A stretch of 64,000 nucleotides of DNA. It comes from Allium sativum (taxonomy: Eukaryota > Streptophyta > Magnoliopsida > Asparagales > Amaryllidaceae). The number at the start of each line of letters is the position of its first letter. Within the stretch, counting starts at the first letter, position 1. Location of the stretch: the NCBI GenBank assembly GCA_030737875.1, contig CM060922.1, positions 759,635,603 through 759,699,602 of the forward strand, in the 5' to 3' direction. Positions 1 through 11,950 of this stretch are shown here, piece by piece. Made by a program: the position numbers and the translations under genes. A model generated the notes under the pieces. It worked only from the letters and a program-made list of their open reading frames with translations, searched no databases and was not told the origin of the DNA.

Positions 1-139
1 AGTGTATGTTAATTTTCATCCCAACACCCGTGTGGGGTTTCAACCAACAAACAAATAATAAATTATTTGTGCACTTGGGCGATGTGTGAAAATTATCGAC
101 CCAATCACATAAACAAGTCAGGTAACTTGCCTATGGCAG

Positions 140-2400
140 TTTAATACACAATATAACACGATGATAAAAATATCTCTTTTATTCCTGTTCTTTTTATCGC
201 ATGTAAAATGTCAATAAAAAATGTAATCTTTATTTTTATTCTTTTATCGCATCAAAAATGATGATAAAAATATAATCTTTATTTCAATTTCTTTTATTGT
301 AAATAAATTAAAAGGAAAATGTAATCTTTTATTTCCATTCGTAATAGGGGATATAAATAATAACACAAAATATAACTATTCATTTCATGCTTTATTTGCA
401 ATAGAGAATGCAAATAAAGATTCAACCTTTTTATTTGATGTTTATTTACAAAGAGGAATGTAAATAAAAAATTGTAACTTTTTCATTTAATAATTTATTT
501 GCATTAAGGATTGCAAATGAAAATATTTCTTTTATTCCCCTATTTTATTTGCGTTGAGTAAAGCAAATAAAAGTGTAATATTAAATTTCTAGTTTTATTT
601 ACATCAAGAAATGTAAATAAAAGAACAACTCTTTATTTTATGTTTATTTACATCAAGTGAAGTAAATAAATAATTAAAAATGTAACTTTTATTTTAATGA
701 TTTGTTCACATTTAAAACATGCAACAAAAATGTATCTTTTGATTTTATTAAATTTGTTTGCATCTAAATTTGCAACAAAATGTAATTTTTATTTCTTGTT
801 TGTTTGCAACCAAAGTTGCAAACAAAAATGTAATTTTATCTCCTTTGTTCTATTTGCATGATAGAATGCAAATAAAAATGCATATTCTATTTTCTACATT
901 TCGTTTGCATTGTAGAATGCAAACAAAAATGTAATTTTTTTTTCTTGTATTGTTTACATTATGAAATGGTAACAAAAAAGTGAATTTTTGATTTCATGAA
1001 ATATTTGCATTGAAAATGCAAATAAAAATAAAAATGTACTACTTTAAAATCATGTTATATTTGTGCTGGAGAACACAAAAATGTTCTTTTATTTTTAATG
1101 TTTTATTTGTGTTTAAGAACACGAATAAAAGACCATTTTAATTTTATATGTTATATTTGTGTTTGAGAACACAAACATAAAGGATTATTCATTTTCTATA
1201 ATGTATTTGTGTTTGGGAACACAACTAAAAAGGTTCGTTCATTTTTCAAAATGTATTTGCATAAGTGAATGCAAATAAAAGAATAAATTTTACTTTAATA
1301 TATATATTCGTATTCGTAAATACAAATAAGAGAACAAGTTTCATTTTTAAATATATATTTGCATTTTTAGATGCAAACAAAAGAACAAGTTTATCTTTAA
1401 TGTATATTTACATTGGTAAATACAAATAAAAGAATAATTTTATTTTCAATATACCTTTGCATTGGTGAATGCAAATAAAAAAAAACAACTTTTTATTTAC
1501 AAAATATATTTACAAATATAATGTAACTTCTGAAAATAATTTCTTATTTACATATAAAAATGTAAACAAACATTGTGATTTCCAAAACATGTCTTTTTTT
1601 TTTACATAAAAATGTAAACAAAAGTTTTACTTTTAAAATGAATTTTAATTTACATATGATATGTAAACCAAAATGTGATTCTTAATCTTTGATTACATTA
1701 ATAATGTAATCCTTTTCTGTTCATTTTTCATTACATATAAATGTGATTTTTTTTCTTTCCTCATTACACATATAGATGCGATCTCTTCTATTCATTACAA
1801 TGAACAAAACTTCAATAAAAAAGCAATCTTATTTTATAAACTTTTCATTTCAACAAAATGAAAATAAAGATATAATCTTTTTATTTTAATCTTAATGTAA
1901 AATATTTCTATTGAAAACAATGAAAAATAAAATCTTTTACGTTGCTTCTTTTTGTTGACATCACTATTACATTGAAAATGAAGTTTTAATGTTACTTCTT
2001 TTATTGAAACCAATATTATATTAAAAATGAGATTTTTCAATGTTATAACTTTTATTGAAATCAAAGTGACAAATAAAATATGACTTTTTATTGAAAAATA
2101 TGACTTTTTATTGAGATCACTATTTTTACATAAAAATGTAATCTTTTAATTTCATTCTTTTTAATGACACAACCTCATATTAAAATATATCCTTTTTAAT
2201 CACTCTTTTTAATGTAAACAAATTTACATAAAAAAAAATTCTTTCTTTTTAATGTAAACAAATTAAAATAAGAATTGATTTATCGCTCAATTTCTTTTGT
2301 AAATTCAACAAATAAAAATAAGCTTTCATTGTCGTTCAAGTTCTTATTATAATATCAACAAATAAAAATGAGTTTTTATTTGTCGATCAAATTCTATTAT
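140..2400. repeat. Tandem array of ~55-65 bp units each holding a short inverted repeat
   Basis: Roughly forty degenerate units. Each has two arms that pair around a loop of about 5-10 bases, separated by AT-rich spacers containing AATGTAATCTTT-like text. Examples: TTTATTTGCA (391-400) with TGCAAATAAA (409-418); TTTATTTACA (441-450) with TGTAAATAAA (459-468); TTTTATTTACAT (593-604) with ATGTAAATAAAA (611-622); GTTTGCATT (903-911) with AATGCAAAC (916-924); TTTTATTTGTGTT (1101-1113) with AACACGAATAAAA (1118-1130, one mismatch). Arm sequence changes between units but pairing is kept. No coding content is credible here. Confidence 0.85.
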
Positions 2401-2749
2401 TCATCACAGAATAATAGAAATAATATTTAATAACCTGAAATAAATTATAATAACTAAATCTGAATAAATATGATGTAATTCTGAATATAATATATTTTAG
2501 ATCAAATTTTAGATCTAATTTCTAATCGTAAATAAAATTCGATATTATCTGCAATTTTAATACGAATCTAACACATCGTACACAACAAAACATATCGCAA
2601 TCACAACCAATGATTCATACAACACCAGACATTTCAGAATTGAATAAACATCATCATGCAATTATTTTTAAAGCGAGAAAATAATTTAATAATTAATTAA
2701 ATAATAGAATTTTGAATTCTCACATTGAATTTTGGCTGAAATTCGACTG

Positions 2750-3295
2750 TCTCCTTTTCAGCTGCGGTTTGCGCCATCGCGAAGCTCTTAATTTTGTGAT
2801 TCCAACGCAATTTACGGTTCGTCAAACGGACCTCGTATGAGAGAGTTATGAATTTTTAAAGATCGGACAAATTAAATATAAAATAATAAAATAATAAAAA
2901 AAAAATGTTCGGACCTTCTTCCATCTTCACGTCGTTTACCTCGGCCGAACCCCAAACCGCACCTTCCTTCTTCTGGACGCACCACCAACGAAGCCCCCTA
3001 GCGCCGATCAGATGCCACCACGACGAAGACCACCCCAAGCTCCACCCTTGCCCACAAAGCCGCCGAACTCGGCCTCCTCCCCTAGCCAGAAATCGCCTCC
3101 GACCGCCGCCCCTTCTCGGCCAGAATTCGCGAAATCCGTGCGCCAAAACCCGATCTTAACCGTATAGATTTGTAGCTCTCTGAATTCTCTTCGATTTGGT
3201 AGGTCATACGTCAATTTTCGTCGAACGGATTGAGAGATATTAGCATTTGAAGTTGGAGCAATTCTGGCCATCAATTTCTGGGCGGCGGCTGGCCA
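2750..3295 (-). other. GC-rich island in the transcribed leader of the Y LTR
   Basis: A local GC-rich block inside an otherwise very AT-rich LTR. It lies just downstream (minus strand) of the TATA/telo-box region. Equivalent islands sit at the same relative place in the other Y LTRs (about 42120-42290, 45480-45710, 47560-47850, 52440-52640, 62880-63070). Open frames of 84-96 codons occur on both strands, as expected from base composition. They are not conserved between copies, so I do not call a gene. Confidence 0.6.
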
Positions 3296-3299
3296 TTAG

Positions 3300-3345
3300 A
3301 GAATTAGGGTTAGGGTTTTCGGATTTAATAATCTTTTAATATTTA
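3300..3345 (-). promoter_or_regulatory. LTR promoter region: TATA-like box and telo-box (minus strand)
   Basis: On the minus strand an AATATTAAAAG TATA-like stretch (about 3333-3343) is followed by AACCCTAACCCTAA (3303-3316), a telo-box-like motif. The order matches the other Y LTRs, where it precedes the GC-rich leader. Promoter activity is inferred from position and motif only. Confidence 0.5.
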
Positions 3346-4433
3346 ATTCCGAATTTCGTGAAATAAAGTGAATTTTTGGACTTTCTCGGATTTGGGCCTG
3401 CTTACTGTCGATCTTAACGTTTTGAGGCCTTCTGAACGCGATGGGCTATGTCCTAAGGTCCAATTCCGACATCTGTACGTTTTATTTTCGGTTTTAATTG
3501 AAAATACAAAATTAAACTAATTATTTAATTCCTACCGTACATTTAAATATGCCGGGGTCACATACGACCACTAAAAATTCTAAAAAATATATTTTTAGCT
3601 TTCTTATGACGATACGAATCCAACAAAATTATTTTCGTCGAATTCTGAGACTGTTTGAAAAATGACTATTTTTAAGGCCAGTATATTTAATATTAAAAAT
3701 ATATTTTTAAACAAATAAATCCCGAAACTCAAAATATATAAGTGTTTACTGTTTTTCAATGTAGAAACATAATTCTGAACTCAATGGAAGTGGTTTCGAG
3801 TTCAAATTCCTTCGTATGCAAAAAGTAGCATTTTGACCTTTATAAATTTCATAGCGACCTTTCTAAATATTGAATTGGCCATAACTTTTGATTTCCGCTA
3901 TGAAATTTCAATTTTTCGGATTCGTTGGAAAGATATTTTAAAATAGATTCTAATATTTTTGGTTTCACTAAAATCCGTTAAATTTTGCATCCTGTACGGT
4001 CGGTCAAAGTTCAAGTTTGACTTTTCAAACTACCGCGCTATTTCTAACTCTTTTGTTAATTAAAATTAAATCATTCATGCTTACTTCGATTTAAATCAAA
4101 TTTGTGATCATTATTATTTAAATAAATTATTTTATATTGCCAAAATTCATTAAAATTTTCTAAAATAAATTTTTTAAATTGGTCCTGATTTTTGCGGGTT
4201 GTTACAGTAACGAATTATAGAATACTTAATTATAAAAATGAGAATTAAGGGAAATGGGTTACGCCATTGTGTTCGTCTCGGAATTCTGCTTGAGATAGAG
4301 TCCGAGTTTGCGTGAATCGGACTCCGTATGAAGAAGTTATAGAGTTCAGAAGATTTCATGTTTAAACAGAAAATTATAATTAAATAATTTAATAACCAAA
4401 ACGGTTTAAACTTTGAAAATTCACGTGGCTCAG

Positions 4434-4547
4434 CTGGGCGGGAAAAATCCCGCCCATAGGGGTCGACTCCCCCCGGGGGGTCGACATAGGTGTCGACCCC
4501 CCAATAGGGGTGTCGACCCCCCTATAGGGGTCGACTCCCTCGCCCAG
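4434..4547. repeat. GC-rich palindrome cluster with five GTCGAC sites
   Basis: The segment is bounded by a perfect 7-bp inverted repeat, CTGGGCG (4434-4440) and CGCCCAG (4541-4547). Inside are a second hairpin (GGCGGGA 4437-4443 with TCCCGCC 4448-4454) and five GTCGAC palindromes at 4462, 4480, 4492, 4512 and 4530, mixed with C and G runs. It lies ~155 bp upstream of the TATA box. Weaker GTCGAC/GATCGAC clusters occupy the same place in the X LTRs near 14535-14560 and 34470-34500. Confidence 0.85.
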
Positions 4548-4702
4548 ATCCAAACAGTGACGATTTTATGACCTGTTGCTGAGTCTTTTCTGTCTTATTG
4601 CTGAGTCACTAGGGCATAGGTGGCAATTTCTGGATAACTCTATCTAGTTTGGACGGTTCTGATCGCTCTTAGGATGTTCTAACGGCTCACATAAGTTTGA
4701 AC

Positions 4703-4745
4703 CTCTATAAAAGCAACCCTAGTCCTCAACCCTAAATCACACAAA
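4703..4745 (+). promoter_or_regulatory. LTR TATA box with telo-box-like CCCTAA motifs
   Basis: CTCTATAAAAGC (4703-4714) is a near-consensus plant TATA box. It is followed at once by AACCCTAGTCCTCAACCCTAAA (about 4715-4736), telo-box-like repeats. Transcription would start about 30 bp downstream of the TATA box, giving an R region from roughly 4740. Assignment is by motif and LTR position. Confidence 0.65.
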
Positions 4746-5935
4746 TTCATTCCAAGGAGCTACCATGATGTCCATGATCGTCTTAGCCTAGCCACCATTT
4801 CTTCTTCAACTAGAAAGCAAATTAGAAGCTACGAATCAAATCGAATCAAATCTAAATTAGAGAATCGGTAATCTACTTCAAGGGAGAGCTATTCATTTTC
4901 AGAAAATAGATTCCAGAAATACAAGAATCGTTCTCTTTTTGTAATTTCAATTTACTTTCAGATGTAAATTCTTAATTGAAATTCTTGGCATGTAATAATC
5001 TGGATCTAAGCTATACTTGATTATGAGATAATCCTTTCAGATTTATCAAATCTAACTATTAGATTTATGCCTGCGATGTTATTCAAATCTAATCCATTAG
5101 ATTTATGCCTGATGTAAGTAATCCTTTCAATTGAATCCGTGCTTGTATATGCCTTTGGGAACCATTGTTGACTATGGAATTGGTCCAATCATATCTATCC
5201 TTTTTGTTTATCAGAATCGTAATCCTGTTTAAGTTCATGATATAACTCTTGTCAAACCTATATGTCTGTGACGGTTCACGATGATATTCATATCATATCT
5301 ATATGCCTGTAATGTATTCAATGCAAAACTTGTCAATTTGGCATATCAAATTTATTGGACCGATAGTTCTTATCGTCATATGCCTATTCTTATGCCTCTT
5401 ATGTTCCATATTGTTTCTCTGCTTATTTTATGAATCTTGAGTTGAATCTCAAAATACGTACGTTATGAATGCGGGGGTAATTGGGTATAACATAAAATTT
5501 ACATTATTTGGCATAATTTGGAACTTGTATTATGGCATGACTGTTAAGATGCAATTTGGGGTAATTTGACATGAATTATGGAATATGTAATTTGACATAT
5601 TGAACCTAGAATTGGCATGAACGACAAAGTATGTAATTTGGCGTGAAAAATCTAGTTTTGGGCATAAGCTGTAAAGTAGAATATTAAATTTAGATTGGGC
5701 ATAACTGTTAGTTGGAACGCCAAGCATAGTGTATATTGTGATTTTGGAGCATGACAATTATTGTAAATTTAGGGAAGATTGGGTTTAGCCAATTTTGATT
5801 AATAACTTGAAATTGGAAATTTGTTTGGCATAACTTGGGAATTGGAACATGACTAGGTTTGATGAATTTGGTAATTAGCATGTAAAATCTAGATTTGGGT
5901 ATATATGGTAAATGTGTAAAATAAAGATGAACATG

Positions 5936-6128
5936 CCTGGTGTACAACTGCCCGGAACCGCCCGGCACATCCAGTAACCACAACAATACCTATCTAATGT
6001 GAGAGGTTAGTGCATCATGCCCAAGAAAAACCCGAGGTTAGATTGAGTTGTGGTGTAAAACTGCCCGGAACCGCCCGATACATCCAATAACCGCAACAAC
6101 ACATATCTAATGTGAGAGGTTGTGTATT
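5936..6128 (+). repeat. Two direct copies of a ~73-bp block
   Basis: Two copies, about 5940-6013 and 6053-6125, share ACTGCCCGGAACCGCCCG, a stretch around AACCGCAACAACA and CTATCTAATGTGAGAGGTT, with a handful of substitutions. They sit directly before the hairpin array of this LTR. Confidence 0.75.
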
Positions 6129-6169
6129 AATAAATAAATTAATGCTAATGAACAAGACATGCTATGAAA

Positions 6170-7140
6170 TGACTAGGGTTAAGTTAATAGGAAACACTTA
6201 ACTAGTATAGCACGATAAATGGGTAGGGTTAAGTTAACAAGAAACACTTAACCAATTTAACAAGATGAATGACTAGGGTTAAGTTAATAGGAAACACTTA
6301 ACCAGTATAGCATGATAAATGGGCAGGGTTAAGTTAATAAGAAACACTTAACCAATATAACTTGATTTTTGGTAAGGTTAAGTTAAAACAAGAGGGCAAC
6401 ACTTAACCAATCCAACATGATAAGTGAGGAGGGTTAAGCTAATAAGAAACACTTAACCAACATGACAAGATGAATGGGAAGGGTTAAGTTAACACGAGAG
6501 GGCAACACTTAACCAATATAACTTGATTTGTGGTAGGGATAAGTTAACACAAGAAGGCAACACTTAACCAAAGTAACATGACAAGTAGGTGGGTTAAGTT
6601 AACTTGAATTGATTGATGACACTTAACCAATGCAACATGATGAACACGTGGGGTTAAGATGACAAGAAACATTTAACCAATCCAACACGATAAGTGAGGA
6701 GGGTTAAGTTAATAAGAAACACTTAACCAACATGACATGATGAATGGGTGGGTTAAGTTAACATGAAAGGACAACACTTAACCAATATGACATAATGTGT
6801 AGGAGGGTTAAGTACATATCAGGTTGGTGGGTAATATTAGTAAATATAGGCCCACAAAACTTAACCATTAAATAAACATGCTTGAATCAGTAGGAGGGTT
6901 AAGTACATATCGGGTTGGTGGGTAATATTAGTAAATATAGGCCCACAAAACTTACCCGTTAAATAAACATGCTTGAATCGGTGGGAGGGTTAAGTACATC
7001 TCGTGTAGGTGGGTAATATTAGTATATATAGGCCCACAAACTTAACCATTAAATAAACATGCTTGAATCGGTGGGAGGGTTAAATACATCTCGTGTAGGT
7101 GGGTAATATTTGTATATATAGGCCCACAAACTTAACCAGT
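6170..7140 (+). repeat. Tandem hairpin array with GGTTAAGT / ACTTAACC arms
   Basis: About twelve units of ~50-58 bp (6170-6790), each with GGTTAAGT and ACTTAACC arms around a variable 11-20 base loop; for example 6227-6234 pairs with 6246-6253. They are followed by four longer units of ~90 bp (about 6800-7140) carrying GGGTTAAGTACAT and GGTGGGTAATATT with a partner near TATAGGCCCAC. Loop text varies while arms are largely kept. It lies in the transcribed half of the X-like LTR. Confidence 0.85.
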
Positions 7141-7484
7141 AGGAAACCCTAGTAACAGGGACCCATTTCAGCAGTAACCCACATAGATGTATCATGGTAC
7201 CCTAAACTAGGCAGGGTGGGGCACAATTGCTGGGCTGATTATAAGCGGTCAAAACAACGGCAGGAGGTACGTCTGTATTATTTTTCCACTGCTATGTATT
7301 TAAATGTAATTTAAATCTCTAATATTTGTCAAATGTGTAATATTTATTCATACTATGTAATATTCTTGTATTCTGATGTAATTGTTGTAATAAGCAATGA
7401 AATGTTCTTCTGTTTGTGTTCTGATTCGTCTTGTTCTCAAAGCAATTCGTTCTTTCCTTACCGAGGAAGTTACGGGTTCTTACA

Positions 7485-7873
7485 ACATCAGTGTAGGTTC
7501 CGATGGTTTACGGGCGTGCACGTACTCTGGAGTGGGAAAAACCAGGCACTGGGTACCAGTAGTTATACACTATGCATCTTGAATCGTGTCGGGTTGCTAT
7601 CATAGGGACTGATACACCTTATGGTTGGACCAACACAGGGTATCTACACGCAAGAGAGGGCCGATTGACACAGACACAAGAGAAATTAATACAAGTAGGG
7701 AGCCGATCGATAGGGTAGTAAGGGTACATCTAACACGTTCATGGAAATTAGACAGATTGAGGTAGAATCCTCATAATAGATGTACACCTGAAGGCTACCA
7801 CAATTGCGGGGATTGGGATCACGTTATCATATTATCATTTTATACAGATTACTAGTTGGGACACTTGTTAGGT
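7485..7873. other. Unassigned sequence, probably degenerate retroelement
   Basis: No open frame, RNA gene or clear LTR edge is visible. Position directly after an LTR end suggests a decayed internal region, but no gag motif can be read. Confidence 0.4.
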
Positions 7874-9120
7874 GGTGCAGAGATATAGAAATCAGAATAA
7901 CAAGGTAATAGTGAAGCAGAGAAAGAGTAGAAGCGCATTCAGTTGATCTTGCCTTATCATATCATATGCTAATCTGATGTTATCTTGATATCCCGGTTAT
8001 CACGGCATTGTCTTATATTCAGTTTATTCATGTCATGTTACTTTTACCTGTTTATATACTGAAAGTCACTGGACTTACCAGACTTATGTCTGACCTAGTT
8101 TGTTTCGCCTCTTTTCTTCCGTTTCCCCCCCAGGTTCACAGAGAGGAAATGTTACCACTTAGCTCAGTTTTCTTTCCAAGCACGGAGATAGTCGATGTAT
8201 TTCTTTGGACTCTCTCTTCCGCTGCTATGGCTGGTTCATGCTTTATTGGGGAATATCATCGTTATTTTTATACTTCTTTTATACTTTCAAGTTTTTGAAT
8301 CAAGACATAAGCTCTATGTATTATTATTTTTTATGATTGAGACAATTGTTGTAAAAGCTTGACTGAACCACATTGTTAATAAAATGACTTTATTTTCCGC
8401 TGCTTTATTTGTCTGTCTTGTAATTTATCTGCATCTTTTACCTAAAATGCTCCACTGAAGTTAAGGCATTCCCTTTGTGGGTTACCTTAACGGAGGTGGG
8501 GTGTTTCACGATATATTAGTATTGGTGCAGAGAAAGTATTTGAAAAGCATAATTCATCATGTTCATCCTGTTTATACTTGTTACATACTGTTGTTATCTC
8601 TCATCTAGTTTATTTACTATCTCGTTACTTTTATCTCTTTATATGTTAAAAGTCACTGGACTCGCCAGACTTTATGTCTGACCTATTTTATTTCCTTTTC
8701 TCTCTCTTCCTTTCCCTTCCAGCTTCTCAGGGTAGGAATACTCAGGCTTGATTAGGACTCTCTCTCTCCTATTCTACTTGGAGTTGGATTTGCTTTGCTT
8801 TGCTTAGATGTATCACTTTGACTGTTTGTCTACCTTATTATGGCTGTTTTTGGGGACTATGGATTTATATTCATGTACTCTGATGGTTTTTGTACAAGGA
8901 AAATACTTTAATTTGATGTAATTGGTTTTCAGTATTTCAGACTTATGTTGTAATTGGTTTTTTGGACCATGTTATTTTCTTTTGGAAAATAAATTATTAT
9001 ATTTTCGCTGCTATTTTATATCTATCTTTCATAATTCTGTATCTGTTTACCTATAATGCTTCACGAAACTCAATGCATTCGGATAAAGAGTGACATTAAC
9101 GGACGTGGGGTGTCATAGGG
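7874..9120 (+). repeat. Two diverged ~600-bp tandem copies of an LTR 3' end
   Basis: Copy one (about 7874-8515) and copy two (about 8520-9120) run in parallel. Each begins with GGTGCAGAGA, then has TATAT-rich text, CACTGGACT..CCAGACTT, ATGTCTGACCTA, a pyrimidine-rich stretch, a TTCGCTGCT-like block, and ends in AACGGA(G/C)GTGGGGTGT. CACTGG/ATGTCTG and the GGGGTGTTACA-like end are U5 features of Gypsy LTRs in this window, so these are remnants of LTR ends duplicated in tandem. The open frame at 8008-8298 is incidental. Confidence 0.6.
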
Positions 9121-11950
9121 AGACTGTTAGAGACTGAGATGTTGATAGTGCTGTTCTTGGTGACAACAACCTTGTTACAACTTTATTTTAATTATTATTA
9201 TTATAAAATATATACTAACATTGTTATCTATAAAAAAATGCAAAAAATCTAAGCAGGTGTTAATTATTGAAGACTGTATTGTTCAGAGAATCAAGATTTC
9301 AGAAAAGAAGAGTATCAAGAATTCAAGGATTCAAGAGTTCAAGAAATATAGAGTAATTGCGTCTAGATATATTGTTAAAACTCTAGTTAGCATTGAATTC
9401 TGATTTTAAACTTTATTCTGATTTCAAATCATTTTTCAAATGATTTTAAAATTAATTATTGGTTTTTAAAATTAATTCCTTGTTTATAAAATCTATTTTT
9501 TAAATGATTTCAAAATTACTTCCTTATTTTAAATTTATACTTCTTTATTTTTAGAAATATTTTAACTCCTGGAATTTATTTTAACCCTTTTTTTAAAATT
9601 ATTCTTAATATATTTCAACTCTTAATTCAAATAATTTATACTTATAAATTTAATACTAATTTTATTATACTTACTTACATTTTCAATTTCCTTATTTATA
9701 TTAAGTTTTAATATATTCATAGTTTTATTTTATATTTATACTTTTATATCATTTATATTTAGTTTTTAATCATTTTTTAAAGTCATTTTAATATATGTTT
9801 TTAAATATTCTTTTTACATAATGTGTATAATATGTAAGCGTATAACATCCAAAACATTAAGAAAACTTATTAGATCCCCCAAATCTATCCTACTACATCA
9901 CAACTTATATATTAGTACTATATATGCATATAAATCAGAAATAAAATCTAATTCATATAGGATGAATCTTCCGCTTTAGGAAGGTAGTGTCAAAGGTCAT
10001 TCGCTCCACGGGTGGGAATGTATAACCACAAACTAACTTAATAAGTAATAAATTATTCAAACATTCAATCATATAAATAAATATAAAATCAATAGCAAGT
10101 ACTATCACATGGTACAATATTATTTCAGAATGATTAAGTTTTATCTCATCATCCAATCAATGTTTTCATGTTGTTTTATATAATTTCAAATAGGAATTTG
10201 AAATCAGATAAAATTCCAAATAGCTTGAAAAACACCCAATTCTTCGTTCGTATAGGAAACATCGATACAAACCCAAGGAGCAGACGACACCTCAATCATA
10301 CCTCAAATGAATAAGGTAGAATATATATAAGTTTGTATAAATTTTAAATGATTAAATCATCATCAACATTATAATTAATTAATAATTTACCATATCACTT
10401 TTATAACTTTCTTCCCTAATTCATGTTTTACATTCCCATCCCCTTAATAAGAACAAAAACGCATGCACCATTTCAATGATACCATACAGTGCTTGACCAT
10501 TTTACGAAACATCTTCTCCATTGATTTCCTCTTCTTGTGCTCGACGTGTGGACCCTCTCTATGGCTAGCTCAAACTCTCCAACCAAAATCTTCTAATAGC
10601 TCCACTCCAAAAGCGTATCCGCATCGATTTTTAACTCCAGCCACCTGAACGAAAAGTAACACAACTATTCAGCTCCTATCGCCACCATAAAATCTTCCAT
10701 GGTCTTAATTTCATCTCCAGTGGTTAAATGAGGTATCCAACCTTAAACCCTAATTTGGCCGCATAGAGTCGAGTAAAACCAAAAACCATCATACCCTTTA
10801 AAATGCATACCAAAGAGAACCTCTCTCTTCTATGAAGTCAATGAATATAGCATCATCAATTTCTTCAAGTATCGAGCTTAATTTAAATTAAATTAAGTTT
10901 GTGAAGCGTGGAGGCTTAATTTTTTGTTTCAGCAGAGAAGAAAAGAGGAAAGGGAAATTGGTTAGATATATAAATGTTAGTATTTTAAGATATTCAGCAG
11001 ACAAGAAAAGCGGAAAGCGTGGAGGCTTAATTTTATTCAAGTATTATTAGATATTCTTCCAGTCTTCTTCCCTCTTTCGGTGCTTATGCTTGTCAGTTAT
11101 TTTACATTTTTTGTACTTATTTTTTTTATGTCTAAAACGTGCTTAGTTATATAAATGTTAGTATTTTGACGACTGATGCAATCATTTTTATTTTGCTCGT
11201 GGAAAATAGAATTAAAAGAATAAATGGTAAATGCGGATTAGACATATAAGACAAAAATGTTCAAAAAAGTGTGATTAAATATAAATTTGTAAATAAAAAG
11301 AGATTGGACTAAAATCTGCAAATTTATTTTGATTTGCAATTAAATTATGACATAGGTTGTAATTGGAAAAGAATGAACATATTTGCAAGATTAATATTAT
11401 GATGAACTATATAAACACATAAAGAAATCATAATGGAAACATTTGGATTATTTGCAAATATAATTATAATATGAAGGTTATAGCTGAATGAAATGATGGG
11501 AAGGTTTATTATTGACATAAACTTAAATCTGAGATTATGTTAATAAGTAGGTGATAGTTGTAGTTCATTCCGGCAGCACTAGCTGGATTAGGGAAAATAA
11601 GTGACCAATGAGTAAGATCAATATCTAGAGGGATAAAGGCAGGGGCGTAAATTGGAATATTTATTTGCTAGGATCTGTACCTGGAGAATTCTCTTTCGAG
11701 ATTATCACTGATGGTCTCATAATCGATGGTGGTTAGCGTAATTAAGGGTCAACAGAGACAGAGCCGTGTGTGGGTAAGTTTCGGTAGTGCAATGAGCATG
11801 CATGTGCACCGATGAGAGAAAAAAAGTCACTATTGCAACCAACAATGATTAGTAATATCTTTACTGATGTGCAAGATGGTGGACTAGTAGCCGATTGATG
11901 GGTAGTATTAGGAATTTATCCTAATCATGTTTATCGAGTTCGGTATTTAA
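9121..11950. other. AT-rich stretch without identifiable genes
   Basis: 9400-9840 is almost pure A/T with repeated TTTTAAAATTAATT-like text. 10440-10960 is less AT-rich and contains TTAAACCCTAATTT near 10742, so it may be the leader of an old LTR, orientation unclear. Short duplications occur: AGCGTGGAGGCTTAATTTT near 10898 and 11017, and ATATAAATGTTAGTATTTT near 10969 and 11151. Frames of 60-67 codons show no protein family features. Confidence 0.45.

Larger units (their letters stand above)
1..4206 (-). mobile_element. Partial LTR of a family-Y Gypsy retrotransposon, minus strand
   Basis: Read on the minus strand, this begins at 4206 with TGTTAC-type LTR ends (plus strand reads GGGTTGTTACA) and continues into sequence that matches the Y LTRs at 46605 and 51474: the same AATAGCGCGGTAGTTTGAAA block near 4020, the same GC-rich leader island near 2900-3290, then the hairpin array. 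The left window edge (1-100) is the reverse complement of the block near 48900-49000 (CCCCACACGGGT and flanks). The LTR is therefore cut by the window, and its element body lies to the left or was lost. It appears inserted at the very start of the plus-strand LTR that follows; GTAAC at 4207-4211 is a possible target-site copy. Whether this is a solo, 5' or 3' LTR cannot be decided here. Confidence 0.8.
4207..7484 (+). mobile_element. Family X-like LTR, plus strand
   Basis: Starts with GTAACGAATTATAG, consistent with an LTR start TGTAAC whose first T was separated by the minus-strand insertion at 1-4206. It shares the X LTR plan seen at 14260: an early block ending in CCGTATGAAGAAGTTATAG, a GTCGAC cluster, a TATA box, a long middle part with tandem repeats, and a U5-like end. 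Its last ~200 bp resemble the end of the Y-type LTR at 43100-43297 (ATTGTTGTAATA, CTCAAAGCAATTCG). It ends near GGGTTCTTACA at 7484. The following text has no convincing PBS, so it may be a solo LTR or a truncated element. Confidence 0.65.

Noticed and set aside
140..2400. CRISPR-like repeat array
   Set aside because: Repeats are degenerate, spacers are not unique, and the setting is a plant retroelement.
2856..3274. Frames of 84-96 codons on both strands
   Set aside because: Same GC-rich leader island in the minus-strand Y LTR; no conserved frame.
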